Positions 1-6,455 of a DNA stretch of 8,226 nt are shown here, in pieces. A model generated the notes under the pieces. The model was not told the DNA's origin and made no database searches. It saw only the letters and a list, made by a program, of their open reading frames with translations. A program made the translations under genes and the position numbers. The stretch is from Flavobacteriales bacterium UBA3364 (lineage in GTDB: Bacteria > Bacteroidota > Bacteroidia > Flavobacteriales_F > PHOS-HE28), in the NCBI GenBank assembly GCA_002360495.1, contig DEQO01000187.1:1-8226 (forward strand), in the 5' to 3' direction. Within the stretch, counting starts at the first letter, position 1, and every line of letters begins with the position of its first letter.

Positions 1-1688
1 GTACCCGCACCACGCAATTCCCAATTGAACGGATGCGTTGCGGCGCCCACGATGAGGGTGCTGGGGTCGAGGTTGGCAGGCAGGGTATCGGTGATCACGA
101 CGTTGAATGCTGTGTCGGTACCGGTGTTCTGGAAGCGGATGGTGTAGTCGATGTAGCTGTCCTCATCCAGGAAGTACTGATCTTCGCTGGAGCCGCTGCT
201 GGTCCATCCGCGCTTGTCATTGGGGTCGTAGCTCCCGGTGATGGTCACATCCAGTAGCGCGGTGTTGTTCGCGGTATTCGTTTCGCTGGCGGCATTGCTC
301 ACGGTGGCTGTGTAATTCAATACTGTTCCCAGCAACGTGATATCGGCGGGCACGCTCGCAGTAAAGGTGTACGTGATGGATGCGTAGGGTGCCATGGCCG
401 GTGATATGCTCCAATTGGATGTGGATGGAGCAAGCAGCAGTGCGTCGTAGGAAAGCGCGACGTCCACTTGTCCGCTCGGGAAGGCCGAATTGTTCACGAC
501 GGTGATCCATACCTGTGTGCCGAATCCGGGGCGTGCATTGGTGCTTGTCAGGCTCACGCTCAGGTCGTGCGGCACGGTGCTCAGGTTCGCAAAGTCGATG
601 GTGGTGAGCGGCGCTCCTGCATCGAGCGTGAAGTCGGCGGAGCCTGTGGGCGGGCATAGCCATACCTCGTCGGGAGTGACCGGCTGTTGTATCGAATAGG
701 TATCGAATGCGAGGTTGCGTTGATAGAACCCGTTGCCATCGGTCATGGCGAACTGACCACCAGGTTCGATCGAGAGTACGCGGTAGGGTTGGCCGAGATC
801 GAAGCCGTTGAGTGCACAGTCCTCGTCCGCATCGTGGTAGACACGGCCTTGCACACTGCCGCAAGGTCCTGGCAACGAACCGATCGTGAAATCGGTCCCG
901 GTGGTGCAATACGCGATCCCGGGTATACCATCGATACCGCCTTGGTTCCACCAGTAGTACACCGTGTGTGTACCGGGTGGTATCCCTCCCAGCAGGTACG
1001 GCCCCGTGCTGCTGCCGAAGTTGTAGATGGAGTCGAATGTGGGGCTTTGCACCCAATAGGCGATATCGGCGCCGAACTCACCCGGCATCGTCACCGAACC
1101 CGAGGGTAATGTACCGCAAGCCGGTGATGTGCTGAGGATGTCGGGAAAACCAATACCCGAGTTGGCGATGGTGGTTTGGATGGTCCCTGCGCAGCCGTCC
1201 GCATCGGTCACCGTGACCAAATTCGTGCCCGGGCATAGACCTGGGAGGGTCACGCTATTGCCATTCACTTCGGCGAAGGGATTGTCGAACGAATAGGGCG
1301 GTGTGCCCCCCATGGTGGCCAGTGAAGCAACAGCCCAACCGGTGCATCCGCCATCACAGGCGGATCTTAGTTCCTGCGCAGGCACGAACATGTTCAGGCC
1401 GCCCAGCATATTGACGGTCACAAAGCCCACGGCGGTCTGGCCCATGCCGTCGGTTACTTCCACGCTGTATTCCCCTGGACACAGGCTCGTGGCGTCCGGT
1501 GTGCCTTGACCTGCGGGTGGAGCAGGGCTCCATACATAGCTATAGGGGGGCACTCCACCGACGGCATTGGCCAAGGCTACCCCATTGCATTGAAAACACG
1601 TGGCGTCAAGGGCGGTGACGAAAACCTCCACGGCATGCGTGGCACATGCGAGGCATAAGGCGATGCATAGTGTAGTGGTCCTGATCAT
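1..1688 (-). CDS. Secreted SprB-repeat / DUF7619-type surface protein, C-terminus cut by window edge
   Basis: Reading leftward from ATG at 1688, the frame is open to the window edge (562 codons checked, no stop). An in-frame TGA lies about 30 bases upstream, so the start cannot be much earlier. Residues 1-19 look like a signal peptide (hydrophobic, ending ACATHA). A first SprB-like repeat follows (GGVPPYSYVWSP, then YSVEVTDGMG). A second covers about residues 100-180 (GGTPPYSFDNP, LVTVTDADGC). Next come a beta-rich segment, an SdrD/carboxypeptidase-regulatory-like module (GRVYHDADEDC), a CARDB/DUF11-like stretch (about 370-480) and a DUF7619-type module beginning SYDPNDK at 486. The product is probably exported and surface-attached, in adhesion or matrix. 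It is colinear with the paralogue at 2118-4266, whose SYDPNDK falls at 487. About 150 more residues, ending in a T9SS sorting domain, are therefore expected beyond the edge (inference). Ligand unknown. Confidence 0.88.
   Translation of the reverse strand, partial: MIRTTTLCIALCLACATHAVEVFVTALDATCFQCNGVALANAVGGVPPYSYVWSPAPPAGQGTPDATSLCPGEYSVEVTDGMGQTAVGFVTVNMLGGLNMFVPAQELRSACDGGCTGWAVASLATMGGTPPYSFDNPFAEVNGNSVTLPGLCPGTNLVTVTDADGCAGTIQTTIANSGIGFPDILSTSPACGTLPSGSVTMPGEFGADIAYWVQSPTFDSIYNFGSSTGPYLLGGIPPGTHTVYYWWNQGGIDGIPGIAYCTTGTDFTIGSLPGPCGSVQGRVYHDADEDCALNGFDLGQPYRVLSIEPGGQFAMTDGNGFYQRNLAFDTYSIQQPVTPDEVWLCPPTGSADFTLDAGAPLTTIDFANLSTVPHDLSVSLTSTNARPGFGTQVWITVVNNSAFPSGQVDVALSYDALLLAPSTSNWSISPAMAPYASITYTFTASVPADITLLGTVLNYTATVSNAASETNTANNTALLDVTITGSYDPNDKRGWTSSGSSEDQYFLDEDSYIDYTIRFQNTGTDTAFNVVITDTLPANLDPSTLIVGAATHPFNWELRGAG
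121..236. repeat. 116-bp block nearly identical to 2695-2810 (copy 1)
   Basis: Aligned without gaps to 2695-2810, this block differs at only three positions by my hand comparison (140, 180, 219; 113/116 identical). Two differences are synonymous and one changes Ile to Val. It encodes SYDPNDKRGW through YTIRFQNTG of the DUF7619-type module. Neighbouring sequence in the two genes is far more diverged. Confidence 0.85.
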
Positions 1689-2117
1689 GAAAATGTCGTT
1701 CTGGTTGAAGGACGTTCAGTGCGAGGAACGGTTGTGTGAAGATGGCGGATCGGATCGGCATTGACCACCGAGGCGGATGTGTGATACCAACATGGGCTAG
1801 GTGGGTTACCTTATCCGCATCGCTTCCGACCTCCCTTCCGCCGCCCGCGGGATCAGCTCCAACACTTTGTATGTGCGCTTGGGCGAGGAGATCGAGCGGA
1901 ATGCTCCCCGTCAGCGAGGCCTATGATCGAAGCTGGCATCGTCCCATTCCACGTGCAAGACATTGGACGGGATCCGGTTTTTGACAGAAGCGAGAAAGTT
2001 TCCGTCGTTCTTGCCGCAGCTCGTTGGATAGGCGCTGGCCACGACCATAATGCACGGTGAGGAGGCGACACGAATTACCAGCATCAGGAGGGCCAGTGAC
2101 CCGTTGGTGTACCAGGG
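1689..2117. other. 429-bp intergenic region between the two surface-protein paralogues
   Basis: This gap lies between the stop of the paralogue at 2118 and the start of the gene at 1688, both on the minus strand. I see no match to the Bacteroidota TAnnTTTG promoter box ahead of 1688, no U-tailed terminator, no RNA gene and no mobile-element end. The only suggestive content is the short minus-strand reading frame at 1911-2084, listed separately. Other open stretches here, on both strands, have no recognisable motif. Confidence 0.6.
1911..2084 (-). pseudogene. Possible relic of a third SprB-type surface protein (57 codons)
   Basis: A short frame runs from ATG at 2084 to TGA at 1911. Its first 18 residues are moderately hydrophobic, like a weak signal peptide. 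They are followed by YPTSCGKNDGNFLASV, which resembles the opening strand of an SprB repeat (consensus roughly TCxGxxDGxxxV). The cysteine sits at residue 23, against 31 in the neighbouring gene at 1688, and the orientation is the same. The usual GGxPPYxYxW follow-up is absent and the frame stops soon after. If real, it is probably the 5' remnant of a decayed tandem paralogue. The match is one short motif, so a chance open frame or a genuine small gene of unknown function remain possible. Confidence 0.28.
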
Positions 2118-2119
2118 TC
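2098..2119 (-). terminator. Weak hairpin at the stop codon of the surface-protein gene
   Basis: GACCC (2098-2102) pairs with GGGTC (2115-2119), and TGG (2105-2107) pairs with CCA (2112-2114) around a TGTA loop, with a two-base bulge. The structure overlaps the TGA stop at 2118-2120. There is no T-run downstream on the minus strand, so intrinsic termination is doubtful. It could equally be chance. Confidence 0.15.
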
Positions 2120-4266
2120 AGAGCTTGACGAAGCGCGCAACAAGCGGCTTTTCAGCATTCCAAATGGTCAATGTATAGGTGCCAGGTTCCAGCTCACCCA
2201 CGTCAAGATCTCTCGCGAACGTGTTCAGCGTTTGGACAAGCCTTCCATCGGCCGAGCGGATATCCACCGCGATGCGGCCGGGAGCCAGCCCACCAAGGAA
2301 GAGCTTGTCGCTGGTCGGGTTCGGCGAAACGGTCACGGATCGCTGGCTATCCCGGGCGGTCATATTGATCGACGTGCTCATATCCACCACATGCTCCACG
2401 GTGTTCGTGATGATCGGCGGGTTGAAGTCGAAGTAGATGCCTGCGGTGTTCTCCAGTACATCACCCACGACGATGTCGCCCACGGGCTTGATGCGGTAGC
2501 TGACGAACCCTTGGCTGCCGAGCAGGTCCGTGGTACTGTCGGGCAGGTCGATCTCGTTGAAGGTGAAGACCAGCTCACGTCCCTCACCGAAGGAAGGTGT
2601 GAAGGCGTGCGAAGCGCCGAGGATCTGGAGCGAAGTGATGTCGAGGTCGGCATCGATCACGTCGCGGATCACCACGGTCTCTGCAGCAGCAGTGCCGGTG
2701 TTCTGGAAGCGGACGGTGTAGTCGATGTAGCTGTCCTCATCCAGGAAGTACTGGTCTTCGCTGGAGCCGCTGCTGGTCCATCCGCGCTTGTCGTTGGGGT
2801 CGTAGCTCCCTGTAATGGTTATCGCTGTGGACGCGTTGTTGTTCGTCGGATCGGTTTCGATGTTCGTGTTCGTTACGGTCACGCTATAGTTCAGCACGTG
2901 ACCAAGCAGGGTGATGTCGGCAGGCACCAGCGCCTCGAAGAAATAGGTCCCTTGTCCGTATGGGGGGATGGAGGGGATCGTCCATTGCGCATTGGCCGGG
3001 GAAGGGTTCAACAGGAGCGGGTCGTAGTCCATGCTGATGGTCACCGCGCCGCTGGGATAGGCCGAGGTGTTCGTCAGCAGCACGTAGACCGAGGTAGGGA
3101 ATCCAGGGCGTGCATTGGTGCTCGGATGAATGCTGACCGCCAGATCGTGCTGGACAAGGCTGCTATCCGCAAGGTCCACCACTGCGTTCGGGACCGCGAC
3201 GGTAAGCGCGAACGGTACCGGGTGTTGGGCGGGGCAAAGCTGTGCTTCTTGGACAAGTGGTTGTGTCAAGGTATAGTTGCCCTGTGGCAATGCAGCGATG
3301 AACTCGCCATTGATGTTCGAGATGGTGTAGACGGGCCCGGGTCCTATAGTGAGCACCCGGTAAGGCAGGCGGTATTCGTTCGCGTCGATCGTACAATCCT
3401 GGTCCGCATCATTGTAGATGGTCCCGCTGACCTGCCCGCATGGCTCGGTGATGTTCGGCACGACCACCTCCGTGTCGAACGTGCAATACACATGGTCGGC
3501 ACCGAATTCGCCCGCAGGGTCGTACAGGTAGATCGTATAGGTGCCTGAAGGAAGACCGGTGATCACGTACGGACCGTCGGTGAATTCATAGATGCTATCG
3601 AATGATGCATTGTACACGCGGTACCATGCGGGGCCGAAGTAGTTGTCCCAAAGCGCTACCTGACCGTTGCTGTTCGAGCCGCATTCGGGAAGGACGTAGT
3701 TCACGTCCGGATGACCGCCATCGCTATTGCTGATGTCCGCTGTGATGGTCACCGAGCAACCGTTGATGTCGGAAATGGTGATCATGGACCCGGGCCCGGA
3801 AGCACAGATGCCCATGAGCGTCGCGTAGCTACCTGAATATTGCGGCGCAGGGTTCGTGTAGAAGTAGGTACCTGCTCCCCCCCAGGGTGTTCTCGTCGAT
3901 CGTGATGATCCCGGAACAGCTGTTCATGCAGTCGTTGCGGTCCGTCCAGAAATAGGGGTAATTGAGCGCGCTGTACTGTTCGACCATTCCACTGGCTTGT
4001 GCGGTATTCCCCAGGCCGTCGGTGACCTCCACCGTGTAGACACCTTGCATCAGCCCGGTGATCTGCGGGGTGCCTTGCCCGAAAGGCGGGGTAGGGCTCC
4101 ACACGTAGGCATAGGGCGGAATACCACCGGACACGGTCGCAGTTGCGGTGCCGGAAGCGCTACCGCAGCCCGCCGTTGTGGTCGATACCGAAACGTTGAC
4201 GCCGAGGGCGATCAGTGGGCAGCAGATGAGGACCAGGCTAAGCGCGCGCAGTGGAGAAATGCTCAT
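2118..4266 (-). CDS. T9SS-secreted SprB-repeat / DUF7619-type surface protein, interrupted by a +1 frameshift
   Basis: Two minus-strand frames make one gene: an N-terminal part from ATG at 4266 to a stop at 3829, and a C-terminal part ending at 2118. Removing one G from the seven-G run at 3877-3883 joins them into 715 residues. An in-frame TAA lies just upstream of 4266. Reconstructed order: signal peptide (1-22), SprB-like repeat (about 24-95, GGIPPYAYVWSP), second Ig-like module (to about 175), beta-rich segment, SdrD-like module (GTIYNDADQDC, about 281), CARDB/DUF11-like region (about 370-484), DUF7619-type module (about 485-628, SYDPNDK to FDFNPP), T9SS type A sorting domain (about 643-715, SVTVSPNP through RFVKL). 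The product should be exported through T9SS and anchored at the surface; ligand unknown. The paralogue at 1-1688 aligns straight across the break. The frameshift is therefore a recent mutation, a phase-variable tract or a sequencing error. Confidence 0.85.
2695..2810. repeat. 116-bp block nearly identical to 121-236 (copy 2)
   Basis: Second member of the near-identical pair, 2574 bp from the first and in the same orientation. It encodes the same part of the DUF7619-type module (SYDPNDKRGW to YTVRFQNTG). Identity falls off at both ends of the block. Confidence 0.85.
3877..3883. repeat. Homopolymer C7 (G7 in coding sense) at the frameshift
   Basis: Seven consecutive C on the plus strand, read as G on the coding strand after AACACCCT. 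With seven G the frame becomes GGS-RYLLLHE and stops at 3829. With six G it reads LGGAGTYFYTNP and continues through the rest of the protein, matching the paralogue's domain order. Confidence 0.85.
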
Positions 4267-4372
4267 GTGACCGGGTTAATGGATGAAAGACGGGGCGGTC
4301 AGGAAGGGTTGCGTGGGAATGCGAATGTGAATATCGGTGATCTCTGCCGACAAGGGTTGCTACCTTCGTCCA
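4267..4372. promoter_or_regulatory. Divergent intergenic region between surface-protein gene and exopolyphosphatase
   Basis: About 106 bp separate the divergent starts at 4266 (minus) and 4373 (plus), so promoters for both should lie here. On the plus strand TACCTTCG (4361-4368) resembles the Bacteroidota -7 box TAnnTTTG with one mismatch, but there is no TTTG about 19 bases before it. I find no convincing box for the minus-strand gene and no Shine-Dalgarno sequence for either. Confidence 0.3.
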
Positions 4373-5341
4373 GTGAACGTTCTGGTCCGCTCAAGTGCGG
4401 ACAGCGGGACAAACATCGCACGCGACCTCACATACGCCGCCATTGACATCGGCTCCAACGCCGTTCGTTTGCTGGTGGGCGAGGTGATCGAGCGCGACGA
4501 CCATCCCATCATCAAGAAGCAGACGCTGGTGCGTGTACCCATCCGTCTGGGTGAGGATGTGTTCGACTTCGGCAGCATCGGCAACGCCAAGCGCGACTAC
4601 CTGATCAAGAGCTTGAAGGCCTTCAGGCTCCTTACCGAAGTGTACGGCGTTCCGTACCTGCGCTGTTGTGCGACCAGCGCAATGCGCGAAGCGACCAACC
4701 GGGACGAGGTCATCGCCAGGGTGGAAATGGAGAGCGGGGTACACATCGAAGTGATCAACGGTCGGCTCGAGGCGGATCTGATCGTGAGCACCTTCTGGAC
4801 GCAGGACCTTTTGAAGGACCTCAGTTACCTCTACATCGATGTGGGTGGCGGAAGCACGGAACTCACCTGGCTCGAACGGGGCCGTCGCGTGAAGAGCGCG
4901 AGCTTCAAGATCGGCACGGTGCGTACCTTGAAGAACAAGGTGCCTTTGGGCGCGTGGGTGGAGATGCAGGCTTTCCTGGAGGACCTGCGTGCGCAGCATG
5001 GGCAGCTCGTGGCGATCGGCACGGGTGGCAATATCAACAGGATCTTCAAGGAGAACGGCAACACATTCGGTGAGCCGCTTGCGCGAGCGGACATACAGGT
5101 CCAACGCGACCGTATCGAGTCCTACTCCTTCGAGGACCGCGTGAAGCTGCTTCGCTTGCGTCCGGACCGCGCGGACGTGATCATCCCTGCGGCCGACATC
5201 TTCCTGCGTGTGATGGACTTCGCCGACATCGATGAGGTCTTCGTACCGAAGGTCGGTCTGGCGGACGGCATCATCTACGACCTGTACATGAAACAGTACG
5301 GGCACGTGAAGTATCCGAAGGCGGAACCGGTGACGAGCTGA
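4373..5341 (+). CDS. ppx: Ppx/GppA family exopolyphosphatase, short Bacteroidota form
   Basis: A cytosolic enzyme of the ASKHA fold that releases phosphate processively from polyphosphate, or hydrolyses pppGpp to ppGpp; the two activities cannot be told apart here. Numbered from GTG 4373 (322 residues): phosphate-1 loop AIDIGSNAVR (about 23-32), ATSAMREATN (100-109), INGRLEADLI (128-137), phosphate-2 loop YIDVGGGSTELT (154-165), IGTGGNINRI (about 215-224) and PAADIFLRV near 272-280. Glu133 and Asp156 fit the family's catalytic Glu and metal-binding Asp (E. coli Ppx Glu121 and Asp143, from memory, with the same spacing of about 22-23). The length fits the two-domain form without the C-terminal HD-like domain of E. 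coli Ppx. No ATG lies ahead of the phosphate-1 loop. GTG 4373 leaves the shorter N-terminus; GTG 4337 is the alternative, adding 12 residues. No ppk is visible nearby. Confidence 0.92.
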   Translation: MNVLVRSSADSGTNIARDLTYAAIDIGSNAVRLLVGEVIERDDHPIIKKQTLVRVPIRLGEDVFDFGSIGNAKRDYLIKSLKAFRLLTEVYGVPYLRCCATSAMREATNRDEVIARVEMESGVHIEVINGRLEADLIVSTFWTQDLLKDLSYLYIDVGGGSTELTWLERGRRVKSASFKIGTVRTLKNKVPLGAWVEMQAFLEDLRAQHGQLVAIGTGGNINRIFKENGNTFGEPLARADIQVQRDRIESYSFEDRVKLLRLRPDRADVIIPAADIFLRVMDFADIDEVFVPKVGLADGIIYDLYMKQYGHVKYPKAEPVTS

Positions 5342-5550
5342 AGAAGCGTCAAGAGCCAAGTATCAAGTACCACGGGAACAAGGTCCCTGGGGCGTGGGTT
5401 CCACGATAGGCTGAGCTACTTCCCAACACATGACCGCAAGGCTTTTCCGTTCGAACCAGGCTCTCCCACACGGCTTTTCCGGGATGAGCGGCTGTCGCGC
5501 GTGCCGACCGGCGCTGTTGGAAGGCTACGTACTTCGATCTTCGCGATGCA
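5342..5550. other. 209-bp intergenic region before the membrane-protein pair
   Basis: Apart from the inverted repeat at 5370-5397, I see no gene here. Shortly before the next start, TACGTACTTCG (5526-5536) loosely resembles the TACCTTCG element ahead of the exopolyphosphatase gene. As a promoter call this is weak. Confidence 0.25.
5370..5397. other. Imperfect inverted repeat after the exopolyphosphatase gene
   Basis: CCACG (5370-5374) is the inverse complement of CGTGG (5393-5397), with an inner GGA/TCC pairing (5375-5377 with 5384-5386). It starts 29 bases after the stop at 5341 and has no U-run, so a rho-independent terminator is uncertain. Just before it lies a short direct repeat, CAAG-TATCAAGTA (5358-5369). 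Confidence 0.2.
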
Positions 5551-6126
5551 ATGAGCAACAAGGCGATCAAGGCCAAGGCGGAGGAGCTCTTGTCCTTCGG
5601 CATCCCGAAGCAGCAGGTGTTCGACAACCTGATGCTGGAGTTCCCCGAAGCGAAGCCGAAGAAGGTGGCCGAGGTGGTGCGCTACATGCCCTCGCAGTGG
5701 TCCAAGGAGCGGTATCGCAGCGTGCATCTGTCCTTGCTCGCGCTCATTGCAGCTTCGGCCTTGCTACGTATCCTGGAGCCTTTGCTGAACGACGGGATCC
5801 GGATGGACATGCCGACCGCCTATCTGTCTCTGGTGCCCATCGCATCGCTGCTGATGGGCTACAGTATCTACCGCTGGCAGGGTGAGGTGTTCGGATGGGT
5901 GGGCTGGGGTAACGTGTTCGGGTTCACAGGGCTCGTCAGTGCACTGGGTGCGTTGGCAAAGGGCCAGGGCGACGTCAAGGTGATCCTGGCCAGTGCTTTT
6001 ACCGCAGGGATCGGCGCGCTGGCGCTGTACCTGGCCAACAAGGTCTTCGCCAAGCCACAGATGCTGAAAGACCCGCAGGGCCTCGCACCGACCCGCTTCA
6101 TTTTCGCGGATGAGGTGCTAGGGTGA
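5551..6126 (+). CDS. Four-helix membrane protein of unknown function with cytosolic-type N-terminal domain
   Basis: 191 residues, not recognised. The first 60 or so are charged and helical (SNKAIKAKAEELLSFGIPKQ, then PEAKPKKVAEVVRYMPSQW), like a small soluble domain. Four hydrophobic segments follow at about 58-79, 90-107, 115-136 and 143-166. Between the second and third lies a conserved YRWQGEV motif; after the fourth comes KDPQG. There is no signal peptide, so the protein is probably in the inner membrane. ATG 5551 is the first plausible start. Residues 95-177 align without gaps to residues 2-84 of the next gene (33/83 identical by hand count), with YRWxGEV and KDPxG kept in both. The two genes lie 19 bases apart on one strand and are probably co-transcribed. 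No catalytic motif is evident, so I assign no function. Confidence 0.75.
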   Translation: MSNKAIKAKAEELLSFGIPKQQVFDNLMLEFPEAKPKKVAEVVRYMPSQWSKERYRSVHLSLLALIAASALLRILEPLLNDGIRMDMPTAYLSLVPIASLLMGYSIYRWQGEVFGWVGWGNVFGFTGLVSALGALAKGQGDVKVILASAFTAGIGALALYLANKVFAKPQMLKDPQGLAPTRFIFADEVLG

Positions 6127-6145
6127 GCAGGAGGACGACATCCGA

Positions 6146-6451
6146 TTGTTTCCCCTGGCCACGCTTTTCCTTGGCGTCGCGGTGTATCGTTGGCGTGGCG
6201 AGGTCTACCAATGGCTGGGTATGGTGAACCTCTTCGGCGGTCTGCACTTCCTCTCGGACCTTGCCGAGCTGTTCGGCGGTCCGGTGGATACCGGTCGAAC
6301 GATCGCGGATGGGTTGAGCCTGGCGATCTGCGTCCTGGCCTGGTACCTCGGACACTACCTGTTCCCCAAGTACAGCATGGACAAGGACCCGCTGGGGCGG
6401 ATGAAGGACAGGGCCGTGTTCCCGCCGGAACCCGGTGTTTCCATGTTCTAG
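6146..6451 (+). CDS. Truncated tandem paralogue of the preceding membrane protein
   Basis: 101 residues if started at TTG 6146. It has three hydrophobic segments matching helices 2-4 of the upstream protein, the shared YRWRGEV (13-19) and KDPLG (80-84) motifs, and a short polar tail. No ATG is available: the frame is closed by TAG at 6119-6121, leaving only GEQEDDIR before the TTG. The N-terminal soluble domain and first helix of the paralogue are therefore missing. AGGAGG at 6129-6134 could be a Shine-Dalgarno sequence, though such sites are little used in this phylum. Possible explanations are a 5'-deleted duplicate, a short functional partner made from TTG, or the second half of one fused protein split by an indel near 6100-6126. 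Its stop lies 4 bases from that of the convergent gene. Confidence 0.6.
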   Translation: MFPLATLFLGVAVYRWRGEVYQWLGMVNLFGGLHFLSDLAELFGGPVDTGRTIADGLSLAICVLAWYLGHYLFPKYSMDKDPLGRMKDRAVFPPEPGVSMF

Positions 6452-6455
6452 TGGT

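Noticed and set aside
217..1056. Minus-strand 279-codon frame inside the left-edge gene
   Set aside because: It is out of frame with the SprB/DUF7619 protein, which is open from 1688 to the edge. Its product is Arg/His-rich without motifs.
1736..1984. Plus-strand 82-codon frame in the intergenic region
   Set aside because: It has a non-ATG start, no motif, unusual composition and no ribosome-binding site, and it overlaps the better (still weak) minus-strand candidate.
2232..3548. Long plus-strand open frame (438 codons) antisense to the surface-protein gene
   Set aside because: It lies wholly opposite a minus-strand gene with clear domains and a T9SS tail, and its translation has no recognisable motif. 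Codon bias in GC-rich DNA commonly leaves the antisense frame open. The small plus-strand frame near 33-257 repeats part of it only because of the shared 116-bp block.
3782..3815. Internal ATG at 3815 as a true start of a separate 565-residue protein
   Set aside because: It would begin inside the second Ig-like module without a signal peptide. The preceding out-of-frame segment continues the same module and matches the paralogue, so a frameshifted single gene explains it better.
4391..5359. Minus-strand open frame (322 codons) antisense to the exopolyphosphatase gene
   Set aside because: The plus strand encodes all Ppx/GppA motifs in order. The antisense product is His/Arg/Val-rich with no domain, as expected of a shadow frame.
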